Positions 1-6,003 of a stretch of DNA of 7,149 bases are shown here, piece by piece. A program made the position numbers and the translations under genes. Source of the stretch: JANYJJ01 sp038241115 (GTDB lineage Bacteria > Pseudomonadota > Gammaproteobacteria > Burkholderiales > Burkholderiaceae_C); the NCBI GenBank assembly GCA_038241115.1, contig JBBRGA010000166.1, positions 1 to 7,149 on the forward strand, in the 5' to 3' direction. Position 1 is the first letter of the stretch, and every line of letters starts with the position of its first letter. The notes under the pieces were generated by a model. It ran no database searches. It saw only the letters and a list, made by a program, of their open reading frames with translations, and was not told the DNA's origin.

Positions 1-1039
1 CAATGTCCATGTGCTCAGCGGCCGTAACGGGCGCAGGCGCAGGTGCTGGTGCTGGTGCTGGTGCTGGTGCTGGTGCTGGTGCTGGTGTCACGCTCACGGG
101 CGGCATGGTCTCAGCAGCCTTGATTTCAGTCTTTTTAATCTCTTTGACAGCCGCATCTTCGGCAGTGATGACGGTGCCGGTTTTGTTGATCTTGGGGTCA
201 GCGGCTGCACTGATCAAGGCTGTCGTCAAGCCGACCATCTTGAGATTGAACGCTGCGGTGGCTGGCAGGCTGTTCCCTGAGCTTGATGTCACCGTCACTG
301 ACGTCGCAATTTGCTGCGTGGCGCATTGAATCTTCTTGCCGGCGTTGTCGCCAGCTGCAGTGAAGCAGCTCAATGTGCTGGCGTCGAGCGTGGTCGGTGT
401 CGAGCGCGCCATCTTGGACACCGCCGCGTTGAACAGCGCGTAACGCAGCTGTGCATCGGTCGCGTTGACGGGTGGCGCTTGGGTCGAATCGAGCGGCTTC
501 GTCGCGACCGGGTCCATGCCGATCAAGTCAAAAACAACGCCGTTGGCTTTCGCAATGTTGGCGGCGGTGATGCCGCCCGAGTCTTTCGCAATGTTGTGTG
601 CCAGTTCGGTAAACGGCGTGATGGAGGCATCTTGAGTTTTGCTGCCGCCACCCGCAGCAATGGGGTTGACCACGGCATTGGCGCGCAGCTTGAAATCGAT
701 CGGTAACGCCACATCCAAGCCCGTGGCTTCGTCGGCGGTTCTGGTGTCGGCGGTGGCTGAAACCACCAACTGCACCGTGCCCGAGTACCGTCCCAAATCC
801 AGCGTGTAAGCGCCAAAGTCATCGGTCAGTCGGCTGGTCAGCGCCGCAGCAGACACGACGCCGATGGAGTCAACAGCATAGGCCGCAACCATTGCCTTTT
901 TCAGTGGTCCTTTAGAGGCCACGCCGTTCAAGGTGGTGCCAACTGCTGGCAACTGCGTGTCTTCAACTTTGCCGCCTCCGCCGCACGCAATCAACAAATG
1001 ACCAGACACCAAAGCTGAAGCCAATAAACGCAATTTCAT
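1..1039 (-). CDS. Secreted lipoprotein of unknown function, C-terminus cut by window edge
   Basis: About 346 residues are visible and the frame is still open at the left edge. The start (MKLRLLAS...) gives a short basic N-region, a hydrophobic stretch and a lipobox L16-I17-A18-C19, so Cys19 should be lipidated by the Lol/Lsp pathway. Gly20 at +2 would allow outer-membrane sorting, and a Gly20-23 linker follows. Residues about 36-112 (GVASKGPLKKAMV ... DDFGAYTLDL) resemble the carboxypeptidase-regulatory/Ig-like beta-sandwich found in many bacterial surface proteins. Residues 139-182 hold a TPFTELA segment and an ANIAKANGVV...GMDP segment that I associate with similar exported proteins. Cys225 and Cys239 could form a disulfide. 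A Pro-Ala tract occupies residues 319-337. No clear Shine-Dalgarno lies before the ATG, but the signal peptide supports the start. Export is well supported; function is unknown. Confidence 0.82.
   Translation of the reverse strand, partial: MKLRLLASALVSGHLLIACGGGGKVEDTQLPAVGTTLNGVASKGPLKKAMVAAYAVDSIGVVSAAALTSRLTDDFGAYTLDLGRYSGTVQLVVSATADTRTADEATGLDVALPIDFKLRANAVVNPIAAGGGSKTQDASITPFTELAHNIAKDSGGITAANIAKANGVVFDLIGMDPVATKPLDSTQAPPVNATDAQLRYALFNAAVSKMARSTPTTLDASTLSCFTAAGDNAGKKIQCATQQIATSVTVTSSSGNSLPATAAFNLKMVGLTTALISAAADPKINKTGTVITAEDAAVKEIKKTEIKAAETMPPVSVTPAPAPAPAPAPAPAPAPAPVTAAEHMDI
30..86 (-). repeat. Hexanucleotide repeat coding for a Pro-Ala tract
   Basis: On the plus strand there are two copies of GGCGCA (30-41), then seven perfect copies of GGTGCT (42-83) and a final GGT. 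Read on the minus strand in the lipoprotein frame this gives ten prolines alternating with nine alanines (residues 319-337). The unit is six bases, so gain or loss of copies changes the length by one Pro-Ala pair without a frameshift. Such tracts usually act as stiff, extended spacers in envelope proteins. The perfect copies suggest recent slippage expansion, while the two variant copies look older. Confidence 0.93.
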
Positions 1040-1155
1040 GAGATACCCAGTTAGCCGTGTGATGCCGTCAGTTTGGGTTTCTCGGTGTATTCGAGATGCG
1101 CGGATGAGCCGGGTGAAAACGGCCCTTACTGCGCTCAAGTTGGGAGCCGATCGGT

Positions 1156-1187
1156 TTGGAGTGTTGGGCTGAGTCGTTAGGCTTAAC
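1156..1187 (+). promoter_or_regulatory. Weak candidate promoter and near-palindrome before tgt
   Basis: TTGGAG (1156-1161) and TAGGCT (1178-1183) are separated by 16 bases and could be -35 and -10 boxes, but the -10 matches the sigma-70 consensus at only three of six positions. GTTAGGCTTAAC (1176-1187) overlaps it and is a 12-bp palindrome with one mismatched pair, lying 23 bases before the tgt start. The 171-bp gap is the only divergent space between tgt and the lipoprotein gene, so both promoters should be in it. No convincing box was found for the lipoprotein. Confidence 0.22.
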
Positions 1188-1210
1188 CCGATCAGCTGGA
1201 CAATCTGCCC

Positions 1211-2386
1211 ATGCTGACATTCGACTTGCTTAAAACCGAAGGCCAGGCCCGGCGCGGCCGCCTGACTCTGAATCACGGCGTGGTGCAAACGCCGGTCTTC
1301 ATGCCGGTGGGCACCTACGGCACCGTCAAAGGCGTCATGCCAACCTCGCTCGACGCGATGGGTGCGCAAATTATTTTGGGCAATACCTTTCACCTGTGGC
1401 TGCGCCCGGGGGTGGACATCCTGGCCCAATTCGGTGGCCTGCACGGCTTCGAGAATTGGCAAAAACCCATACTCACCGACAGCGGTGGTTTTCAGGTTTG
1501 GTCGCTTGGCGAGACCCGAAAGATCAGCGAAGAAGGCGTGCGCTTTGCGTCTCCCGTGAACGGTGACAAGCTCTTCCTCACGCCCGAAGTCAGCATGCAA
1601 GTGCAGCGCACGCTGAACTCCGACATCGTCATGCAGTTTGATGAATGCACGCCCTACGACACCGAAGGTGTGCTGACCTCCGAGGCGCAGGCGCGCGCGT
1701 CGATGGAACTGAGTCTGCGCTGGGCGCACCGCTGCCTGGACGAATTCAATCGCGGCGAAAACCCCAACGCGCTGTTTGGCATTGTTCAAGGCGGCATGTT
1801 CGAGGCGCTGCGCGATGAGTCACTGGCCGGGTTGGCGGCGCTGAATTTGCCGGGTTATGCGATAGGCGGCCTGAGTGTGGGCGAGCCCAAAGCCGACATG
1901 CTGCGCGTGCTGAACCACACGGCACCTCGGCTTCCATCAGACAAGCCGCGCTACCTGATGGGCGTGGGCACGCCCGAAGACTTGATCGACGGCGTGTTGG
2001 CGGGCGTGGACATGTTCGACTGCGTCATGCCGACCCGCAACGCACGCAACGGCCATTTGTTCACCCGCTTCGGCGACTTGAAAATTCGCAACGCGCGCCA
2101 CAAAACCGATGCGCAGCCGCTCGATTCAACGTGCACTTGCTACACCTGCGCCGGCAGTTCGGGGGTGGTTGGGGCAAACGTCGTTGCCCTGGGGTTCGGC
2201 GGGTTCTCCCGCGCTTATTTGCACCACTTGGAGCGTTGCGGCGAAATGCTGGGCCCGATGCTGGCGAGCATTCACAACCTGCACTACTACTTGAACCTGA
2301 TGCGCGAAGTGCGCGAAGCGCTTGACGCAGGCGCCTTGGCGGCGTTTGTCAAGCGCTTCAAAGAAGACAGAGCTCGCGGAGTTTGA
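1211..2386 (+). CDS. tgt: Queuine/preQ1 tRNA-guanine transglycosylase
   Basis: Tgt swaps guanine-34 for preQ1 in tRNAs with GUN anticodons (Asp, Asn, His, Tyr), the base-exchange step of queuosine synthesis in the cytoplasm. The 391-residue protein begins with the family pattern (GRLTLNHGVVQTPVFMPVGT). Catalytic Asp90 is in DSGGFQVWSL, Asp144 and Cys146 of the base pocket are in FDECTPY, Gln193-Gly195 follow, then GGLSVGEP (219-226), and the nucleophile Asp270 is in FDCVMPTR. The zinc ligands are Cys308, Cys310, Cys313 and His355 (IHNL). It is 16 residues longer than the 375-residue E. coli enzyme, and that excess lies between Cys313 and SRAYLHHL. The ATG was chosen because the N-terminus aligns with E. 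coli Tgt; there is no obvious Shine-Dalgarno. No queA, yajC or secD follows, as it often does in proteobacteria; instead a toxin gene converges from the opposite strand. Confidence 0.97.
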   Translation: MLTFDLLKTEGQARRGRLTLNHGVVQTPVFMPVGTYGTVKGVMPTSLDAMGAQIILGNTFHLWLRPGVDILAQFGGLHGFENWQKPILTDSGGFQVWSLGETRKISEEGVRFASPVNGDKLFLTPEVSMQVQRTLNSDIVMQFDECTPYDTEGVLTSEAQARASMELSLRWAHRCLDEFNRGENPNALFGIVQGGMFEALRDESLAGLAALNLPGYAIGGLSVGEPKADMLRVLNHTAPRLPSDKPRYLMGVGTPEDLIDGVLAGVDMFDCVMPTRNARNGHLFTRFGDLKIRNARHKTDAQPLDSTCTCYTCAGSSGVVGANVVALGFGGFSRAYLHHLERCGEMLGPMLASIHNLHYYLNLMREVREALDAGALAAFVKRFKEDRARGV

Positions 2387-2436
2387 AGCGCCTGTAGCGC
2401 CGCATCGGCCCTCCGTTCCTCTGCGGTCTTTGATGT

Positions 2437-2820
2437 TCAACGCGGCTCGCTGTTGGCTCGTATCCAGCTTGCAAAAGCGGCCTCGTCAAGCTCACTTGAC
2501 GCCAGGGCCATGATGGTCAGCGTTGCGTCCGGTTGAGAGGCGTTCAGGCGGAATCCGTTGATGGCTAAAAACAAACCGACCGATAAAAAGGCCGTGCGCT
2601 TGTTGCCGTCAACTAAAGCGTGATTTTTGGCCAAACCCAGTCCGTAGGCTGCTGCCAAGTCGGCAGCGTCAGGTTCGCCGTAGGCCAGCGGGTTCCGTGG
2701 CCTTGCCAGCGCGGACTCCAGCAGCCCAACATCACGAATTCCAGATGCCCCGCCGTGCTCTGCCAAGCTTTCGTCGTGCAAAAGTATCAGCAGCTGCTGG
2801 TCGACCCAACGCCATTTCAT
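2437..2820 (-). CDS. doc: Doc-type (death-on-curing) Fic-fold toxin
   Basis: The 127-residue protein has the length and pattern of Doc toxins. An N-terminal HDE segment (15-17) and a GIRDVGLLESALARP block (27-41) are followed by the Fic motif H67-A-L-V-D71-G-N-K74-R75, then TAFLSVGLFLAINGF. Lys74, where AMP-transferring Fic enzymes usually have Gly, is typical of Doc. P1 Doc uses this altered site to phosphorylate EF-Tu and stop translation; the same role here is inferred from family. His67, Asp71, Asn73 and Arg75 are all present, so the toxin looks intact. Its ATG overlaps the antitoxin stop in an ATGA, the usual order of antitoxin first and toxin second with coupled translation. It ends 50 bases from the converging tgt stop. 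Confidence 0.93.
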   Translation of the reverse strand: MKWRWVDQQLLILLHDESLAEHGGASGIRDVGLLESALARPRNPLAYGEPDAADLAAAYGLGLAKNHALVDGNKRTAFLSVGLFLAINGFRLNASQPDATLTIMALASSELDEAAFASWIRANSEPR

Positions 2821-3041
2821 TTGGCCAACGCGCGGAAGGTGTCTTTGTAGTCGCGCATGAAGGCGCGGCCCTGCTCGAGTTGTTCATCAAAGCTCGGGTC
2901 ATAAGCCGTCAGCGCCACGCCGCCCGGTGTGTTGGTAACGAACAGCGAATCGCCCTTCACCAAATTGAGACGCGCCAATACTTCCTTGGGCAAGATAACG
3001 CCGACCGAATTGCCGATTTGGGTGAGTTTGAGGGCGTGCAT
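2817..3041 (-). CDS. AbrB/MazE-type antitoxin, partner of Doc
   Basis: This is a 74-residue protein. Residues 1-48 (LTQIGNSVGVILPKEVLARLNLVKGDSLFV) form the swapped-hairpin AbrB/MazE DNA-binding fold, with the typical IGNSxGVxLPKEVL pattern. Residues 49-74 are charged and probably helical (FDEQLEQGRAFMRDYKDTF), as expected for the flexible segment that binds and blocks the toxin. This differs from P1 Phd, which has another DNA-binding fold; AbrB-like partners of Doc are a recognised chromosomal pairing. It should neutralise Doc and repress its own operon as an oligomer. It is separated from the upstream CoA-transferase stop by 76 bases that hold a candidate promoter and palindrome. The start is set by the conserved N-terminus; the ribosome site is weak. 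Confidence 0.92.
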   Translation of the reverse strand: MHALKLTQIGNSVGVILPKEVLARLNLVKGDSLFVTNTPGGVALTAYDPSFDEQLEQGRAFMRDYKDTFRALAK

Positions 3042-3055
3042 GATGATCTCTGGTG

Positions 3056-3084
3056 GTTATAACTTTTGTTATTTTGCCCGACAT
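3056..3084 (-). promoter_or_regulatory. Candidate promoter and operator of the antitoxin-toxin operon
   Basis: On the minus strand TATAAC (3061-3056) matches the -10 consensus at five of six positions. ATGTCG (3084-3079), 17 bases upstream, is a poor -35 (three of six). The inverted repeat ATAAC-TTTT-GTTAT (3059-3072) overlaps the -10, where a bound antitoxin would block polymerase, and GTTATAAC (3056-3063) is itself a perfect 8-bp palindrome. The site is AT-rich in GC-rich surroundings. The predicted transcript start would leave only a short leader before the ATG at 3041. This rests on sequence pattern alone. Confidence 0.4.
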
Positions 3085-3086
3085 GT

Positions 3087-3107
3087 GGGGTGCTGGCAAA
3101 TCACCCC
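3087..3107 (-). other. GC-rich hairpin after the CoA-transferase gene
   Basis: GGGGTG (3087-3092) and CACCCC (3102-3107) form a perfect 6-bp stem with a 9-base loop, 11 bases downstream of the CoA-transferase stop on the minus strand. No T-run follows on either strand, so it does not meet the pattern of an intrinsic terminator. It may still mark the 3' end of the upstream transcript or attenuate read-through into the antitoxin gene. Confidence 0.4.
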
Positions 3108-3117
3108 GCTGCAGCGC

Positions 3118-4314
3118 TCAAAACCGTTTCTTCAGCGCCTCGAGCACCGCTTTTGTGTCTTCACCCAGGTTTGGAGCCCGCCGCGTGATGGCGCCCGGCG
3201 TGAGGCTGAGTTTGGGCACGATGCCGGGCACCTCCAGCGTCAAACCGTCTGCGGTGGTCACGCTTTGAAGCATGCCGCGGGCACGGTAGTGCGGGTCTTC
3301 GGCAATGTCTTTGGCGGTGTAGATGCGACCCGCTGGGACGGCGGCCGTGTTCAGCGTCTCCAGCACCTCGACCACCGATCGCGCTGCGGTCCAAGCGCCG
3401 ATGGCGCCGTCAATTTCGTTCACGCGCGCCACGCGGCCCGTGTTTCCGCCAAGTGCCGCGTCACTGCCCAAATCGTCGCGCCCGATGGCGCCCATCAGGC
3501 GCCTGAAAATCGAGTCCCCGTTGCCCGCAATCAACACCCAGCCGTCGGCGCAGGCATAGGCGTTGCTCGGCGCTATGCCCGGCAAGGCAGAGCCCGCCGC
3601 TTCTCGCACCGTGCCAAGGGCGCTGTACTCAGGCAACAGGCTTTCCATGCAATTGAAAACGGCCTCGTACAGCGCCACGTCGATGACCTGACCGCGTCCT
3701 TTGGGCGCATCGGCGCAGATGCTGTGGTGGCGGTGTTGCATGGCCATCAAGATGCCGATCACGCCGTGCAGCGACGCCAAGGTGTCGCCGATGCTCACGC
3801 CCACGCGAACCGGCACGCGGCCGGGCTCGGCGGTGAGGTGACGCAAGCCGCCCATGGCTTCGGCCACCACGCCAAAGCCGGGCCGGTCCTTGTAGGGCCC
3901 GGTTTGGCCGTAGCCGCTGATGCGCAGCATGATCAAGCCGGGGTTGTCAGCGCTCAGGGCCTCGTAGCCCAAACCCCACGCTTCCATCACGCCAGGTTTG
4001 AAGTTTTCGATCAGCACATCGGCCTCGGCGATCAATTCGCGCACGGTGTCGCGCGCAGCCGGTTCCTTCAAGTCCAGTGCTACGCTTTTCTTGTTGCGCG
4101 ACTGCACCTGCCACCACACGCTGGTGCCGTTGTGCAGCAAGCGCCATTGGCGCAGCGGGTCGCCGCCATCGGGCGGCTCAATCTTGATAACTTCGGCGCC
4201 AAAGTCGGCGAGCGTCTTGGCGGCAAACGGGCCGGCGATGAGTTGGCCCAGCTCGACAACCCTCAGACCTTTCAGCGGGCCATTGCCAGTGGCCTGTTCA
4301 CTCGCCGCAGTCAC
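3118..4314 (-). CDS. CaiB/BaiF family (class III) CoA-transferase
   Basis: It moves CoA between acyl-CoA and a free carboxylic acid through an aspartyl-CoA thioester intermediate; the actual acids cannot be told from sequence. The 398-residue form fits the usual family size. The N-terminal block GLRVVELGQLIAGPFAAKTL and DFGAEVIKIEPP (37-48) form the CoA-binding Rossmann part. RNKKSVALDL (73-82), ENFKPGVMEAWGLGY (103-117) and GYGQTGPYKDRPGF (134-147) are family signatures. Asp177 in GDTLAS corresponds to the catalytic Asp169 of formyl-CoA transferase. The chosen start is a GTG at 4314 that overlaps the upstream CPBP stop as GTGA. The frame is open well upstream to about 5094, but that stretch has no family similarity and lies over the CPBP gene in another frame, so the longer version is rejected. 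An in-frame start slightly further in cannot be excluded. Confidence 0.93.
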   Translation of the reverse strand: MTAASEQATGNGPLKGLRVVELGQLIAGPFAAKTLADFGAEVIKIEPPDGGDPLRQWRLLHNGTSVWWQVQSRNKKSVALDLKEPAARDTVRELIAEADVLIENFKPGVMEAWGLGYEALSADNPGLIMLRISGYGQTGPYKDRPGFGVVAEAMGGLRHLTAEPGRVPVRVGVSIGDTLASLHGVIGILMAMQHRHHSICADAPKGRGQVIDVALYEAVFNCMESLLPEYSALGTVREAAGSALPGIAPSNAYACADGWVLIAGNGDSIFRRLMGAIGRDDLGSDAALGGNTGRVARVNEIDGAIGAWTAARSVVEVLETLNTAAVPAGRIYTAKDIAEDPHYRARGMLQSVTTADGLTLEVPGIVPKLSLTPGAITRRAPNLGEDTKAVLEALKKRF

Positions 4315-4991
4315 CAGAATTCCCAGCGGCCCGTCATGACCACCCACACACCCAGCACGCCGTTCGTCACCGCGTGCGCAACGATCGGCACCCACAGCTT
4401 GCCGGTACGCACGTACAGCCACGCATACGCCAAGCCGGCCACGATGGCCGCCAGCCACAAGGTGTGCGCCAGCACAAAAACAAAGGTCGACAGCACCACC
4501 GCTTTCAAGCCCACGCGCTGCGGCACCACCGCTTCGAACTGCGGGTTCTCGACCCAACGCATCAAAAAGGAACGCCAAAACAACTCTTCCATGATCGGCA
4601 CCAGCAACGCCGCGCCGACCCAACGCACGATGAGCAAAGGCCACTGCAACTGTCCGTTCGCGTCCACCGGAATGAAGGTCGCGCTGGCCTCGCCCAAGCG
4701 CATCCACGGTGCGTTCAGATTGATCCACAGTGCAAAAACCACGACGCCTACGGCCACTGCCAGCGCGAATTCTTTGAGGTTGGGCAGCAGTTGGGCCGAC
4801 AGCTCGCCGTACTCGCGCCAGTACCAGGCCAGTAGCGCTCCCACCACCACCACCGTGATCCCGTATACCCATTTCGGATCGACGCCCCAAGACCCGTCGG
4901 CAGGCATCGCGCCGCGCAGCGCGAGCAGCACCATGAAGGCACCAAAAGGAAGAATGCGGGCCAGCGAAGCGTTGCTGAAAGGCAAGGTCAT
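4311..4991 (-). CDS. CPBP/CAAX-type intramembrane protease homologue
   Basis: The 226-residue protein has about six hydrophobic segments (roughly residues 12-29, 42-57, 74-91, 119-134, 163-177 and 180-195, plus a final one at 199-219). It carries all three CPBP (Abi/Rce1-like) motifs: E135-E136-LFW-R140, F172-VLA-H176 and H206-AVT-N210. These residues form the proposed glutamate/histidine active site within the membrane. The MEELFWRSFLMRW pattern resembles the subgroup named CAAX prenyl protease-related, which I recall from genomes with exosortase/PEP-CTERM systems; no such gene is visible here, so that link is tentative. The start at 4991 was preferred over an upstream ATG at 5036 because AAGGAG sits 8 bases before it and the first 15 residues of the long form lack hydrophobic or family character. 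Its substrate is unknown. It overlaps the CoA-transferase by four bases and is probably co-transcribed with it. Confidence 0.9.
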   Translation of the reverse strand: MTLPFSNASLARILPFGAFMVLLALRGAMPADGSWGVDPKWVYGITVVVVGALLAWYWREYGELSAQLLPNLKEFALAVAVGVVVFALWINLNAPWMRLGEASATFIPVDANGQLQWPLLIVRWVGAALLVPIMEELFWRSFLMRWVENPQFEAVVPQRVGLKAVVLSTFVFVLAHTLWLAAIVAGLAYAWLYVRTGKLWVPIVAHAVTNGVLGVWVVMTGRWEFW

Positions 4992-4999
4992 GATGAAAA

Positions 5000-5005
5000 C
5001 TCCTT
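5000..5005 (-). promoter_or_regulatory. Shine-Dalgarno that sets the CPBP start
   Basis: On the minus strand AAGGAG lies 8 bases before the ATG at 4991. It is the clearest ribosome site in the window and is placed inside the longer alternative frame that starts at 5036, so it argues for the shorter 226-residue protein. Confidence 0.75.
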
Positions 5006-5020
5006 GCAACAGATTGTGAG

Positions 5021-5039
5021 TGAGTGAAGCCCGCACTCA
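5021..5039 (-). other. Small hairpin in the CPBP leader
   Basis: TGAGTG (5021-5026) and CACTCA (5034-5039) form a perfect 6-bp stem with a 7-base loop. It lies between the three-copy tandem repeat and the Shine-Dalgarno of the CPBP gene, so it would be in the leader of a transcript starting upstream or reading through from rlmJ. No T-run follows, so it is not a standard terminator. Confidence 0.35.
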
Positions 5040-5051
5040 GAGGGCGCTTTT

Positions 5052-5081
5052 CACGAACCTCCACGAACCTCCACGAACCTC
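5052..5081. repeat. Three exact tandem copies of a 10-bp unit
   Basis: CACGAACCTC occurs three times head to tail with no mismatch (minus strand: GAGGTTCGTG). It sits in the 139-bp gap between the rlmJ stop and the CPBP start, about 60 bases upstream of the latter. The 10-bp period is close to one DNA helical turn, so copies would face the same side. It may be slippage in neutral spacer or stacked protein-binding sites. A short TTGC-N6-GCAA inverted repeat (5085-5098) lies beside it. Confidence 0.9.
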
Positions 5082-5130
5082 TACTTGCTGTCACGCAAAC
5101 GTCGGCAACAAAGCCAAGCCCGCGCGCCGC

Positions 5131-5973
5131 TTACACCACGCGTTGTTCCAACAAGTAATTGGCACCGTCGTACTGGCCCAGCACGTCGGTGAGATAGGGC
5201 AACACCGTGGCCAACTCGTCATGCAGCGTGTAGGGCGGGTTCAAGATGAAAACGCCACTGCCCGCCAAGCCGAAGCCAAGTGAGTCGGGCACTTGCACCG
5301 TCAAGCGTGCGTGCAACCAGCCTTTGGGCGCCAAGCCTTCCAGGCGGCGCGGCAAGGTGGCGGCCTCAACTTTTTGCACCTGCGGGTACCAAACCATGTA
5401 GACACCTTCGGCAAAGCGCACCAATGCTTCGCGCAGCGCTGCGATCACGCGGCCATAGTCGCCGTGGCCTTCGTAGCTCGGGTCCATCAGCACCAATCCG
5501 CGGCGGCTGCTGGGCGGCACCTGGCCTTTCAGGCCTTCAAAGCCGTCGGTGTCGTACACCTCTGCGCCGCGTGTTTCGCCCAAATACGCCGACAAGATTT
5601 TGTGGTCGGTGGGGTGCAACTCGAACATGCGCAATTGGTCCTGGCCGCGCAGCAACATCTTGGCAAACGCAGGTGAGCCGGGGTATTGCTCCATCTGGCC
5701 TTCTGGGTTGAACTGCTTGACCAAGCTCACGTAGTCGGCCACGGCAGGCGGCAAATCGTCGCGGCTCCACAAGCGCGAAATGCCTTGTTCGAATTCGCCT
5801 TTCTTCTGCGCGTAGCGGCCCTCCAACGAGTAGCCACCTGCGCCGGCATGGGTGTCGACCATGCGGTAGGACTTGTCTTTTTGGTTCATGTAGCGCAGCA
5901 CCATCGTGAGCACGGTGTGCTTCAAAACGTCGGCATGGTTGCCCGCGTGAAAGGCATGGCGGTAGGCGAGCAT
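5131..5973 (-). CDS. rlmJ: 23S rRNA (adenine-2030-N6)-methyltransferase
   Basis: RlmJ (formerly YhiR) adds a methyl group from S-adenosylmethionine to N6 of A2030 in 23S rRNA before the large subunit is fully assembled. The 280-residue length matches the E. coli enzyme. The N-terminus MLAYRHAFHAGNHADVLKH is the family signature and fixes the start. The SAM-binding motif I is VDTHAGAGGY (39-48). The catalytic motif IV is D164-P-S-Y-E168, where E. coli has DPPYE at the same position; Ser at the second proline place is a conservative oddity. There is no Shine-Dalgarno: four ACC repeats directly precede the ATG. It is divergent from the ene-reductase gene and its stop lies 139 bases before the CPBP gene on the same strand. 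Confidence 0.95.
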   Translation of the reverse strand: MLAYRHAFHAGNHADVLKHTVLTMVLRYMNQKDKSYRMVDTHAGAGGYSLEGRYAQKKGEFEQGISRLWSRDDLPPAVADYVSLVKQFNPEGQMEQYPGSPAFAKMLLRGQDQLRMFELHPTDHKILSAYLGETRGAEVYDTDGFEGLKGQVPPSSRRGLVLMDPSYEGHGDYGRVIAALREALVRFAEGVYMVWYPQVQKVEAATLPRRLEGLAPKGWLHARLTVQVPDSLGFGLAGSGVFILNPPYTLHDELATVLPYLTDVLGQYDGANYLLEQRVV

Positions 5974-6003
5974 GGTGGTGGTGGTGCGTAGATGCGGCTT
6001 CGG

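Noticed and set aside
3..329. Plus-strand frame with a Gly-Ala repeat at the left edge
   Set aside because: It is the reverse-strand reading of the lipoprotein's Pro-Ala tract; the lipoprotein has a signal peptide and lipobox and a continuous frame of 346 codons.
1040..1210. preQ1 riboswitch upstream of tgt
   Set aside because: I could not find the short hairpin plus A-rich tail that defines the known preQ1 aptamers; only a weak promoter and a near-palindrome are seen.
2400..2426. Possible terminator between the converging tgt and doc genes (CCGCA ... TGCGG)
   Set aside because: The stem is only 5 bp with a 17-base loop and is followed by no real T-run, so it is not supported as an intrinsic terminator.
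2929..5019. Very long plus-strand open frame (696 codons) across the antitoxin, CoA-transferase and CPBP genes
   Set aside because: It is antisense to three genes with clear family motifs, and its translation is His/Arg/Gln-rich with no recognisable domain. Long antisense frames are common in GC-rich genes.
3118..5094. 658-residue minus-strand frame that would fuse about 260 extra residues to the CoA-transferase
   Set aside because: The extra part is Arg/Gly/Ala-rich without family similarity and is the shadow of the CPBP gene, which has all three active-site motifs and a good ribosome site. The GTG at 4314 gives the normal length.
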